This document shows positions 52,560 to 62,339 of a stretch of 64,000 nt of DNA, one piece after another. The translations under genes were made by a program, and so were the position numbers. The stretch covers positions 194,001-258,000 of the forward strand of contig CAUYUJ010011503.1 of the NCBI GenBank assembly GCA_963575745.1, read 5' to 3'. Below the pieces are notes generated by a model. It had not been told where the DNA came from. It made no database searches and was given only the letters and a program-made list of their open reading frames with translations. Position 1 is the first letter of the stretch. The number at the start of each line of letters is the position of its first letter. Source of the DNA: Prorocentrum cordatum. Its lineage: Eukaryota; Sar; Dinophyceae; Prorocentrales; Prorocentraceae.

Positions 52560-53270
52560 CGCAGCGCTCCCTTGAGAATCTTCAAGGGTTCTTCGGAGTC
52601 CAGCAGGTTGTGCCCCGGATTCCCAAGGATGCCTCAGGACTCGTCGGACGGCCTGAGGTTCGCAAAGACTTGCAACTACCAGCAACGATTTGCAACATAT
52701 CAGGTAGGATTCTTTTGACCCTTCTCAGTGTCCGCAGGGTGTCTTGGGGTCTTTCAGGATGCACCATAATTCTTGCAGGGTTCTTAAGCATTCCTTTGAT
52801 TATCAGGTAACTCGTCACAATCCTTTCGGGTTTCGTTTAGTTGCTTTCGCGTTCCTCAGGACTCTTCGAACCCCCCTATGAGGTCCCTCTGGGCACAGGA
52901 GGATTCCTGGAAGGCTCCTCGTGACACCCCAAGAGTCATCAAAATGCCGGAGGATCCCGCAGCCCCCCGATGGATTCCAAGATGGCTTTTCATGTTTTTG
53001 GAGGAACCACCAGGGTTCATCCGGATTTTTGCGTATTCTTTGCATCCGCGGAACTCTTCCAGGAAACCTTAAGGGTTCCGCAGTCGCCTGCATGATCTTT
53101 TTAGAAAGTTGCGGTGGTTTCGGAATCAGCAGACTCCCTTTGGAACCCTGGGGTCCATAAAAATCCCGTTGGGTTTCCTCGGCAATCCCGTCGGTTCTCG
53201 TTGGGGCGCCATCGGCAATCGTCGGGCCACCCTCAGGAAACCTTGCGGGTGCGAAGGGAATCCGCTTGAT
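52560..53270 (+). repeat. Loose AGGATTC/AGGGTTC repeat region
   Basis: Units such as CAGGATTC, AGGGTTCTT, AGGACTC and AGGATGC recur every 12-25 bp. A similar texture (AATCTTG/GGAATC) is found at 58,370-58,530. No coding sequence is supported. Confidence 0.5.
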
Positions 53271-54080
53271 TGCTCCATGGGCTACGGGATTGCCCTTGGA
53301 ATCCTGATCGTCGTCGTTCTCCTCCCCATGCCCGTCCTCATTGTCATTGCCCTCTTCCGTTCTTTGCATATCGGAAAAGCTGCTCGCAGGCATGGCCTCG
53401 ACACCTACCCCTGGGTCTCGCTCGCCAAGGTCCTCGCCGGCAGATATTCCGTCGGGATAAAGGGCCAGCTTCATGATCATACATGTAAGTTTGTCATTTT
53501 GGGCTTTACTCGAAAGATGCTGGTCAAGGACCTCCGTCCCATGAACGAAACCTGTCGTGCCACCTTTGCTCCGAGTTCAGATGCGAACGGGATCGTCATG
53601 CGTGCATTCGGCACGAGCAAAAGGTCACCCGCCACTTCGAGACCCCGACTGCTGCAGGAACATTCCTTGGCACCTCCCTGCGAACAACGCGACGTGGGAA
53701 CACCCGCCGGTCAATCTATCATTAAGGTTTCGCCGTGACATGAACTTCAACGGCCGCCAGCTGTTCTTGTCCCTCGGCAAAGTTCGCAATCGTATTTCCG
53801 ATCTGGTCCGTGGCAAAGGACTGGAAGTAGGCTCATCGGGCCTAAGTGGCAGTGTCAATGTGCTTCGCGGTCCGCACGGCCCTGCGCAGGTGGACGCTGT
53901 CTCGGTCAACCGCCATGTCAACGTTACCTGCTGTCTTCACCGCGATGTTCTGCTCGGGTTTGGCGTCGCACGACATGCAGCCTGTATAGAAACATCATCG
54001 CAGGTGCAGCTTGAACGTCCCTTTCGACTTTGAAGCGGGCTGCCCACTCGCGCTGGCAGATCCCCCCCCTCCTCACCCCC
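53271..54080. other. Unassigned region with opposing ORFs
   Basis: The plus strand has a frame ending at 53,738 with one hydrophobic segment (GIALGILIVVVLLPMPVLIV). The minus strand has an acidic frame (53,480 leftwards: EEGNDNEDGHGEENDDDQDS) over the same bases. Neither has a recognisable domain. The plus strand at 53,745-53,960 also reads LFLSLGKVRNRISDLVRGKG. One of these may be an exon. Confidence 0.25.
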
Positions 54081-54186
54081 AGGGCTGAATACACGCGCGT
54101 TGGAGCACTTATTTCTTGATTGCCTTCTTTCTGCTTGCACGTGGGACTGTCAGGCTTTGATGACGTCAGTGCGGACACCGAGTAAG

Positions 54187-54700
54187 ATGGCAGTTTCAAG
54201 GTACTTCGTATTCATACACACAGTTCAGAAATCTGACATTGTTTGCACACGGGAGACACACGGCCACGTCGGCGATGTTCATGAATTGGAGCGGGAGCTC
54301 CGCACGCACCAGTTCGGCTTCTCCTTCCTCGGCTCCAACCGCGAAGGTGGGGCGCTCACTTCGATTTCTGCTCGTCTCGCCCGCTGCTTCGCTGAATTAC
54401 GACATGGGGAGATCATCCAAAGGGGGGCTATCAAAACCATCCTTTCTGGCCCTCGTGGGAACTTCGAAGTTTATAACATTCACTATCCGAACATCAGTTG
54501 GAGGAATGCGGAGACAGCTGGGATTTTACAGTTCAGACCTCCTCTCTCCCGACTGCCACGCGCGAGGGCCTCGTTGTTTTCCTTCCGAAGGGCGCGGGCC
54601 CGAAGGGCCCTGCGGGCGGGATTGGGCTCTATCGGCGCGCGCCCTGCACCCGCCCGCCGAGCATGAGCAACGCGGATATCAAACTGATAGCAAGCGCTTT
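54187..54700 (+). pseudogene. LINE 2 endonuclease fragment
   Basis: The frame 54,100-54,666 contains KSDIVCTRETHGHVGDVHEL. Glu-Thr-His is the catalytic Glu motif of AP-type LINE endonucleases (usually Q-E-T/V-H). GGALTSISARLARCF and EVYNIHYPNISWRNAETAGI follow. The N-terminal Asn motif and C-terminal S-D-H motif are not found. The end runs into Arg/Ala-rich sequence that is probably out of frame. Confidence 0.6.
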
Positions 54701-54757
54701 TTGACATAGACCATCATGTCTCATATCCGTTGTTGACATAGACCAGGCATGTCTCAG
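54701..54757 (+). repeat. Short direct repeat TTGACATAGACCA...CATGTCTCA
   Basis: 54,701-54,723 and 54,733-54,756 are near-identical (a GG insertion in the second copy). They lie between the endonuclease and RT remnants of LINE 2. Confidence 0.8.
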
Positions 54758-54761
54758 AGGA

Positions 54762-55270
54762 ATGGAAAAGGCGGCGCGCGTTGATCGAGCCGAGACGCGG
54801 GCCCTTCTCCAGCACGTGGCAGGCGTTCCATATGCCTCGCTCTTTCTCTCGGATGTCCCTGCAGCCTTCCCATCGCCATCCTCGGAATGGCTTCGCGTTC
54901 TCGAATGCATGCGCCCCCGAAGTGCGCGGTTCGTTTCTTTCGCGCGATGCATGCTGACAGCCCTGGTGCGATCCTTCTCGCTGGTCAACTGTTCGGGGCG
55001 GTGGCGATGCAACCTGGCGTGAAACAGGAATGTCCTGCTTCGGTGTCGTTTTATGTTTTGGCCGCTGGCCCGCTCCTTCGCTGGCTCCGACATGTCTTCC
55101 CCCGCCAATTCTGTTTCAATCTCGCGCGCGCGGGCGACCTACTGTTCGGGCTTCTGGGGGCGCTCCGGGATTTAGGGCCGATCCTCGCGGCGCCCTAGAT
55201 GCCCGGCCACGTTGCGAAATTGAACTGAATTTCGCCAAGTGTCAGATCGCGTGGATCGCGGGGGCTTAGA
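54762..55270 (+). pseudogene. LINE 2 reverse transcriptase fragment
   Basis: Motif A reads ASLFLSDVPAAFPSPSSEWL, with catalytic Asp (54,841-54,870). In another frame motif B reads QPGVKQECPASVSFYVLAAG (from about 55,011). Motif C should be Y-A-D-D-L but is read as RARAGDLLFG (about 55,120-55,150), with the first Asp replaced. EIELNFAKCQIAWIAGA follows (55,218), the usual L-N-x-x-K strand after motif C. The copy is inactive. Confidence 0.7.
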
Positions 55271-56240
55271 CGCGCGCACCCTTGAACTGGCCCCGACGGA
55301 CTCGGGGGGCCCAGCGGGCGAGATCTCGGTGGATTATTGGGCGGTGTTCCTTGGCATCCCTATTGGGCCAGATGGGCGCCTCCGCGGTTGGGGCCCAGTG
55401 CTTCCCTAATTTCGCGACCGGACTAGCTTCGCGCGTGCTCTTGGGCTTAGTGTGTCGCTTGAGGTGGTCTTTTGTCGAATTATGCGCGCCCTTCACTTCG
55501 GTTCAGACTTCAGCTGTGCCCCGCCAGCGGTGAACTGGCACGCTCTTTCAAGGAAGGAGCATTGCCCTTCGCGGCGGGGCCAGGCATGCCAGCTCCCACG
55601 AGCTTGCCACCCAGCTGTGCGCCATCGGCTTGGCGGCCGAATTTCTCGACGGGCGCGCAGTCTACTGCGACGAGCACGAGATTCGCCATCCGCTCAACTG
55701 TTCTCGATCAGTTTCCTGCGCAGCTTGAGACGTTCGGATAGATCTTGGGCGCGTTCCCTTGCGGTTGCATGGGGCTGGCACTCTGCGTCGATTATCTCTC
55801 ACCTTCGGAGGTCCCGGGATTGGTTCTGTTCGACTGAACCGCCCATTGGTTTCCCGTAGAAGAACCTTCAGACCCAGTTATGCCACATTGCCCGTCGGCA
55901 GGGCAATTATTATGAAGGCGCGAAAGAGATTCCCAGGCGGGCACATAATATTGTCTCTTATGCGTATGCTAAGTATCCCGAGGTCTTTTGCGGGAACTTG
56001 CGGGAGGCGGCGAAGCGCGCCTCGATGCGCGTGCCCGTCGCCCCCCCTCCCCCCCCCCCCCCAGACTCTTCGCGAACTCCATCCGCGCGCCCTCGCGCTT
56101 CCACATTGAACCGCGGGGTCGTTTGTTGCGTTGCTTTCAGGAAGGAAACCTTGACGTAGACGATGTGCACCACTACTGTCGATGCCCTCTTGTCAACACA
56201 ACTTGTCCCCGATTGGATTGGGTTTAGAACGTCGAGCTCA
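55271..56240 (+). pseudogene. LINE 2 post-RT region and Cys/His motif
   Basis: The frame from 55,282 reads SRWIIGRCSLASLLGQMGAS and then PNFATGLASRVLLGLVCRLR, the kind of sequence that follows RT in LINEs. Later frames are broken. DVDDVHHYCRCPLVNTTCPR at 56,153-56,212 has the H-x-C-x-C...C spacing of a C-terminal zinc motif. A C-run at 56,041-56,062 interrupts the segment. Confidence 0.5.
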
Positions 56241-56790
56241 AGTGGGCCCTCGGGGCAACCTTTTTGGTTATGTCCCCATCCTTTTTTACCTGGACCTCTA
56301 GAGGTTGCGTTGCTGCGTGCTGCATGTTGCGATGCCTTTTTGCCAGCGCTGAACGCTCGGCGTTCGAGGGTAGCTGGGTCCCGGGCCCAGCATTTTGGAG
56401 CGCGCCTGAGGGTCCCCTCGCGGCACTGCCGCGCCCTGTCTGCGGCTTGGGCAGTTCGACCGTCGGCCATGGTGGGGGGGTTCACGATGCGAGCGGCGCC
56501 GCGAGCTGAGTTTTTTGACGTGGGCGTGCCTCCGAGAGTCCCTGGGGCTGCTCGCGGCCGTTGGGGGCCCCGCAGAACCCTGACTAACGATCGCCTGGGC
56601 CTTTTCAATTGGAAAGTGTTTAAAAAATTGCCCTCCTCCACCCTTCACCCCCCTTCCCCTATTGTGTCCCCTCCTCTGGCTGAGGAACCCTGGAGACACC
56701 GGATGGCCTCCGAGGGGCCTTGAGGGACCGGGAGGAATGTTGAACAATCACGATGCAACCTATGAGTCCTGATTGAGGCAGAGAAATTCT
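56241..56790 (+). other. Possible LINE 2 tail, otherwise unassigned
   Basis: Readable pieces such as GCVAACCMLRCLFASAERSA (about 56,294) may belong to the LINE 2 C-terminus. The rest is unassigned. Confidence 0.3.
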
Positions 56791-56794
56791 TTAC

Positions 56795-56819
56795 GCTTCG
56801 CGTATCCCCACCAGCCCAT
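56795..56819 (+). repeat. Dispersed motif CGCGTATCCCCACCAGCCC, copy 2
   Basis: CGCTTCGCGTATCCCCACCA followed by GCCCAT, matching copy 1 (15,429 onward) across 24 bp. Minus-strand reading Met-Gly-Trp-Trp-Gly-Tyr-Ala-Lys-Arg. Confidence 0.85.
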
Positions 56820-56999
56820 TTCAAAACAGCAACTCTTGCGAAGCATGCCGACAGCCGTGTTTTTCAGGCGTGTTTCCGCCTGCCCCCGCATATCTCCCCT
56901 GTTCCTCCTTCCTCCCGCCTCCTTGTACATCCCTCTTGTGGTGGGAGCGGGAGAAGGACGAGGCGGAGGAGGAGGGAGAGAAAACGCTCCTCGTGGTTT

Positions 57000-57440
57000 G
57001 AGTCGTTTGGGGTTTCTTGTCCTGGTGTGAGTCGTTCGGGCCCTTCTTCCTGGTGTGAATCGTTCGGGCTCTTCGTGATGTGAGTCGTTCGGGCTCTTCG
57101 TCCTGGTGTGAGTCGTTCGGGCTTCTCGTGGTGTGAGTTGTTCGGGCCCCTCGTCCTCGTGTGAGTCGTTCGGGCCCCTCCTCCTGGTGTGACTCGTTCG
57201 GGCTCCTCGTGGTGTGAGTCGTTCGGGGCCCTCGTCGTGGTGTGAGTCGTTCGGGCTCCTCGTGGTGTGAGTCGTTCGGGCGCCTCGTCCTTGTGTGAGT
57301 CGTTCGGGCCCCTCCTTCTGGTGTGAGTCGTTCGGGCTCTTCGTGGTGTGAGTCGTTCGGGCCCTGCGTCCTGGTGTGAGTCGTTCGGGCTCCTCGTGGC
57401 GTGAGGCGTTCGGGCACCTCGTCCTCTTGCAAGTCGTTCG
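57000..57440 (+). repeat. GTGTGAGTCGTTCGGGC minisatellite
   Basis: About 17 units of GTGTGAGTCGTTCGGGC followed by 7-13 bp (TCTTCGTG, CCCTCGTCCTG, CTCCTCGTG), so unit length alternates at about 24-30 bp. Minus-strand ORFs (PNDSHHEEPERLTP and similar) are repeat products. Confidence 0.95.
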
Positions 57441-57980
<540 letters not shown>

Positions 57981-57994
57981 TAGTCGTATCCAAG

Positions 57995-58125
57995 GCAGTT
58001 TGGAGGCCTCTTGGAGATCGTAGAGGGGCCTCTTGGGCTCTCTTTTGAGCCTCTTGGGAGCGTCCGGGGGCCCTCTTGGGCGCCTCTTGGAGCGTCTTGG
58101 GGGCCTGTTGGGGCCATCTTTGGGG
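57995..58125 (+). repeat. Degenerate CTCTTGGGG decamer region 3
   Basis: About ten units of CTCTTGGG(A/G/C)-like sequence directly after the AGT satellite. Confidence 0.75.
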
Positions 58126-58600
58126 CGATCGATCACAGATGGGGCGAGCATTTTTGTCTGTACCCCCGTCGGGGCCACGATCCTCGTGAGGGGTGTGGAA
58201 TTTTAGCCCTCCCAGGGATAGAAAAAGGACCCTCTGACCACCCGCGAAACCCCCTCTCCAGGTCCAGGGGGAGGGGGTAGGGGGAGGGGTAAACCCCTCC
58301 CCGAAGGGGAAGAAGGGGGGTTGAGAACAGAGAGAGCTCGCTAAACCACTCACGCCCAAAGGGCTGGTGGGATTCTTAGGAATCTTGAGAAACCTTGATG
58401 AGCACTGACGCACCCAGGGGGAATCGCAGAGTTCTAGAGAATCTTGGGGGGGCTGAGGGCCTTGAAGAATCCCAAAAAGGTTTCGGGGTTCCGTGAGGGA
58501 CCTCGGGGGCTCCGAAGGATCCTGAGGAGTCGTGGCGGATTTTGATGCAATTCCATACATCCAGAGGGACAGTGAGGACACGTCAAGAGCAAAGGGCACG
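58126..58600 (+). repeat. G-rich and AATCTTG-rich region
   Basis: 58,255-58,320 is G-rich. 58,370-58,530 has loosely repeated GAATCTTGAGAA, GAATCGCAGA and GAATCTTGGG units. No gene. Confidence 0.45.
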
Positions 58601-59583
58601 CTTGAGTTTAGAATTCTCAGTTTGATCCAACCATTGTGCGTGTCACGCTCGGTGATCGGAATCGGTCCCGCCGTATGTGGGCCGAAATGTTGAAGGTTGC
58701 GCCATGCCTCGCCCTGTCGTTGTTTCTTAATGTCCGAGACTTGAACGAAGTAGTGCGATGGCATTATATCACTCTGGCCATCTCAAGACAATATAATTGT
58801 CCGGCCGCCAGGCACGCGCACCATCGTAGAAAAGGAGAGGCATGTTAATGAATATCAAAACCTCTGCGTCGGCACGTAGTCCCGACTTGATACGTGCGTC
58901 ACCAGGAAGCTAGGGGCGTCCACGTCTGCATTGAATGTTTTTTTGGCCATAGGGCGTGTCCCTGCCAAGGCAAGGCCTCCAGTATCCAGTTTCTTGCCTC
59001 GATGCTCCAGCGTGTACCATGTGCAAAGAACTGGCGATCACTTGCTGAGCCAATCGAGCGTACACGTGCGAACGGCGACTCAGGACTCGGTATACTGGGT
59101 CTCGGGTGCTCATTGTTGGCTCGTGCGTATGGGACGCGTCCTCCCGTGAGCGGGGCTGCTCCGGGCGCGGGCGCCCCCTGCCTGCCCGCTCTCCCTCCCC
59201 CTCTCCCTCCCTCTCCTCGCGCGCCGTGTCGTTTTCGTCTGTCGTTTGTCGTTTCGTCCGTCGTTTGTCGTGCCACTAGGCTCCTTCGTGCAGGGCAGCA
59301 AGTGTCCACACGTGCCCTCCTTGACATTCTTGAGCTGAAGACTTGCTTTGTGCGCTCCCGAGCGTGAATCACGCATGTCAGATTTTGTCAGGAGCAACCT
59401 GATCTCGCACGACAAATGCTGGTTGCGCATCCGATGCTGTGCTCATTTTCGATGTTTGCTCAGGTAACGTGACGCAACGCATCACCACTAGAGATCCAGC
59501 CGTCATACAACTCCCAGGTAGGACAGGCGTCGGCGAACTGGGAGCTGATTCGTCGTATTGGTAAGGCTGGTGCCGTTATGTAG
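58601..59583. other. No recognisable gene
   Basis: Contains a TCGTTTGTCGTTTCG repeat at about 59,230-59,270. A pair of opposing 157-codon ORFs (58,894-59,372) shows no domain on either strand. Confidence 0.4.
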
Positions 59584-59835
59584 TTGACCACAATTCTGAA
59601 CGTATGGTTTGAATGGAGTTGTTCTTTCGTGCTCGGACTTGACCCCAGCGTTGAACATTTATTGGGGCAACTTGCCACCGGGGTTGTCATTATCGTCTTT
59701 GGTGCTCTTCAGCTATTCAGCATGTTCATCACCTCCTGGTTGCATTGCCCCTTCGGGACCACGCGCATGAAATCTGGTTGTTTGGACGACGCCTTGGACG
59801 ACGCCCTCGGTACTTGTGAAAAAAAGAGGGCTTGA
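59584..59835 (+). CDS. Hypothetical ORF with one hydrophobic segment, doubtful
   Basis: 83 codons from an ATG at 59,584 to a TGA at 59,833-59,835. A single strongly hydrophobic stretch of about 20 residues (LATGVVIIVFGALQLFSMFI, residues about 30-50) could span a membrane. The tail contains LDDALDDALG. No family recognised. It could be an exon or chance. Confidence 0.2.
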   Translation: MTTILNVWFEWSCSFVLGLDPSVEHLLGQLATGVVIIVFGALQLFSMFITSWLHCPFGTTRMKSGCLDDALDDALGTCEKKRA

Positions 59836-60945
59836 TCGCCGTCACCTGTTGACATATGCGCGTGCACACATGTGAATGGATTTGCAAACATGCAAGGTTT
59901 GTTTCTTGGATATGGAGGAGGCGTGGACCAGCGGGGCCTGGGCGAGACACACATGCGCACACATTACAGGGGGAGGACGACATGTTGGGCTCCTCGGCCT
60001 CCATATTGCCCTTCTTTCCAATTATCCTCATGGCTCCACTCTTCTTCTCTCGTACCCCTCTGCTTCCCTTTCCTCCCTCCCCCTCTTTTTGGCATCCATG
60101 CCGTTTTCCGTCGCAATCCTTCTCGACAGTACGGTTTCAGCAAGCAGCGGGTGCGTGCAAACGCTTGTCATAACGGAAGATTTCCTTTTTTTGGTTTGAT
60201 CTCCTCTGCTTTCTTCCCCCTCCCCTTCCCATTATGTGCCCGTGTCTGTCACCATCAAAATTCCCTGACTTCCCCTTGTCCCCCCCTGCTTTTCTATTCT
60301 CCCTCCCCCTTCAGCTTCTTTATCCTCCCCTCCTCCCGAAGCTCACGTCAGGTGGGAATCGGGCTGGTCAGTTCCGAAGAAGACTTGGTGCTGCAAGAAC
60401 GCGAACAAGGCGCATCGATTTTGTGGGAGATTGCGGTGTCTGGCGTTGTCCGGTTTATTTACAGCCGAGGAGGAGGATCAGGAGGAGCAAATTCAGGTTT
60501 CTGAGGTTTGTAGCGGTTCGATATCCGCAGGCCTAGCATACTGATCCCCTCCCTCCTAGTGGGCGCGCGCGTGTACCAGGCACGAGAAGCGCCAGCGATT
60601 CCCCTTCAGGGTGCGGTGTGCCTTCCCCTTGCCGGGAACCTTACCAAAGAGGCGTCACGGCAAGCAACTCCAGGTGCCCCAGGGCAGCATTTTATGTTTT
60701 TTTTTTGCGGTGGCAAGGACGCTTCCTCTTCTCCTTGTCACCCCCGCCATGCGTGGCCAGGCCCGTCCTGGGGCCCAGGGATGGTGCACAGACCCTTCTG
60801 GCCTCGGCCAAGATGGCCCTGGCGTGTACACCACGCCATGCGCACAGGGCGGCCCTGGCCGACCGTGGTGGTGGTGTCTCTGCCTGCGATTCGGGGTGGG
60901 CCAGGCGACTACGACGCGTGCCGCCCGCGTGCGGAGAGGCGGGGA
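59836..60945. other. No recognisable gene
   Basis: Pyrimidine-rich at 60,040-60,340. Longer ORFs there are composition-driven. Confidence 0.4.
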
Positions 60946-61143
60946 TCAGTCAAGGCTGCCGCCCGAGTGCGGGTGCGGCCTATGCCTGGTTTTGCAGACC
61001 CCCTCCTCCAATTCTGCTGCTCCCTCCTGCACCGCCAGAGCGCAGGATGAAAAGATGCCGATGTAGTCTTTTGCCTGGATATTCATAATCCCTGCAAGAT
61101 GTTCCGATGTAGTATCATGGTCAATGGGCTCCGCAGAGGACAT
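60946..61143 (-). CDS. Small minus-strand ORF downstream of the spliced-leader relic
   Basis: 65 codons beginning about 110 nt downstream of the spliced-leader-like sequence on the same strand. It starts MSSAEPIDHDTTSEHLAGIM, is acidic in the middle (GAAELEEG), and ends after a His/Pro-rich tail. No family recognised. Its position after a leader relic makes it a candidate first coding exon or retroposed gene fragment. No splice site could be chosen. Confidence 0.25.
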   Translation of the reverse strand: MSSAEPIDHDTTSEHLAGIMNIQAKDYIGIFSSCALAVQEGAAELEEGVCKTRHRPHPHSGGSLD

Positions 61144-61254
61144 GGGGAAGAAGGGATCATGCCGTCAAACATACACTAGGGTAACTCTGAAGGGAGGACG
61201 CCGGCCCGCCGGCCGACGCACGCGCGCGCCGCAGGCTCGCTCTTTTCCGTTTCC

Positions 61255-61281
61255 CTAGAGCCAAAATGGTATAGCTGCGGA
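61255..61281 (-). other. Relic of the dinoflagellate spliced leader
   Basis: Read on the minus strand, 61,269 to 61,255 is CCATTTTGGCTCTAG, 14 of 15 identical to the 3' end of the dinoflagellate spliced leader (CCATTTTGGCTCAAG). Just upstream, 61,281 to 61,274 is TCCGCAGC, against TCCGTAGC of the leader, separated by an extra TATAC. Genomic leader copies attached to genes arise when trans-spliced mRNA is reverse-transcribed and reinserted. Confidence 0.6.
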
Positions 61282-61638
61282 AGCAGAAGCAGTCAGTTCA
61301 TCGGGCAGTGCGCGCAAGGCAAAGGAGCGGAAAGGGCTAAAGGATGGTGTACAGAATGGTGGTGCGGAAGGGGTGCATTGACTGATCTCGCTGCCCGTCC
61401 CTCGTCGTCACGGCTGGAACCGCCGAGAACGCGCCCTGGAAAAGGCCCGGGGAGCACCGATATCGGTACGTTTTTGCACACCCCAGCGAATCCGTATCCA
61501 CCGCCGCTGGAGTCGTGCTTCGGGGCAAGGGGGAGGGGTGAATTTGCGGATGACGGCCGAACCCCTGCGGGCGGGAAGACGTCAAAATCCACCATGATTG
61601 CGAAGGCCTTACGGCCGGTGCCGCCGACCCTGAATGGA

Positions 61639-61639
<1 letters not shown>

Positions 61640-61712
<73 letters not shown>
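61640..61712 (+). repeat. (GAC)n microsatellite
   Basis: About 24 perfect GAC/ACG units. The poly-Asp ORF over it is an artefact. Confidence 0.98.
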
Positions 61713-61713
<1 letters not shown>

Positions 61714-61965
61714 TGCTCTTGGGGGCCTTTTGGGGGTAGTTTGTGGGCCTCTTGGGACGCTTTGAGGGGCCGCTTGGAAGCCTCGTGGGGGCCTCTTGGG
61801 GCTTCCTGGGGGTCCCTTGGAGGGGGCCTGGGGCGTCTTGGAGGCTTCTTGGACGGTCTTGGGGCTATCTTGGGCGTTTTCGGCCGATCTTTGGGCGACT
61901 CGGGGCCCTCTTGGGCCGTCTCGGGGGCCATCTTGGGCATTCGGACCTCATTTGGTTCGAAGTTT
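61713..61965 (+). repeat. Degenerate CTCTTGGGG decamer region 4
   Basis: About 22 units of CTCTTGGGGCC or GTCTTGGGGC directly after (GAC)n. Confidence 0.75.
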
Positions 61966-61992
61966 CTAGGCCGCCCGAGGAAAAATTATAGA

Positions 61993-62012
61993 CGTTTCGC
62001 GTATCCCCACCA
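61993..62012 (+). repeat. Dispersed motif CGCGTATCCCCACCA, copy 3
   Basis: CGTTTCGCGTATCCCCACCA, here after the CTTGGG region and about 30 bp before the Trp-rich ORF. Confidence 0.85.
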
Positions 62013-62044
62013 ATACGAAGCGCTGTGGATACGATGCCTACGCG

Positions 62045-62308
62045 ATGGACAAGAAGTATAACTTCCGCATCGACTGGGCAACGGTACGGTCCGAACACAT
62101 GCGCCACACCAGGACCGACGGCACGGGCAAGGGCAGCCACCAGCAGAGCAGCTGGTATGACCGGGCTGAGAGCTCCTGGGACGCCTGGGACAACTGGCAG
62201 AGTGGTTGGAGCTCTGGCTGGCACGACGACCAGTGGCAGTCAGGAGGCAAGCGTGGTGGCGGCAGGCCAGACGATCGTGGCGAGAAGAGACAACGGTGGG
62301 GCGACTGA
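62045..62308 (+). CDS. Small Trp/Asp/Gly/Ser-rich protein or terminal exon
   Basis: 87 codons from ATG 62,045 to TGA 62,308. It starts MDKKYNFRIDWATVRSEHMR, then a hydrophilic low-complexity middle with eight Trp (SSWYDRAESSWDAWDNWQSG, GWSSGWHDDQWQSGG), and ends KRGGGRPDDRGEKRQRWGD. Codons are strongly G/C-ending and there is no repeat under the ORF, unlike most open frames here. The Gly/Arg-rich basic tail and spaced Trp suggest nucleic-acid or protein contacts, but no family is recognised. An upstream exon is possible because the register is open to about 62,010. Confidence 0.45.
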   Translation: MDKKYNFRIDWATVRSEHMRHTRTDGTGKGSHQQSSWYDRAESSWDAWDNWQSGWSSGWHDDQWQSGGKRGGGRPDDRGEKRQRWGD

Positions 62309-62339
62309 GCCCCCCCATCCCCAAGATATTCAGGTGCAG

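Larger units (their letters stand above)
54085..56240 (+). mobile_element. LINE-type element 2, strongly decayed
   Basis: Plus-strand remains of an endonuclease (54.2-54.7 kb), reverse transcriptase (54.8-55.3), a post-RT region and a Cys/His C-terminal motif (56.15-56.2). Different family from LINE 1. Many stops and frame changes, and the RT catalytic Asp pair is damaged. Boundaries are uncertain. Confidence 0.65.

Noticed and set aside
54100-54670. Functional endonuclease gene
   Set aside because: Only the E-T-H region and following strand are recognisable; other catalytic motifs are missing and the C-terminus is frameshifted.
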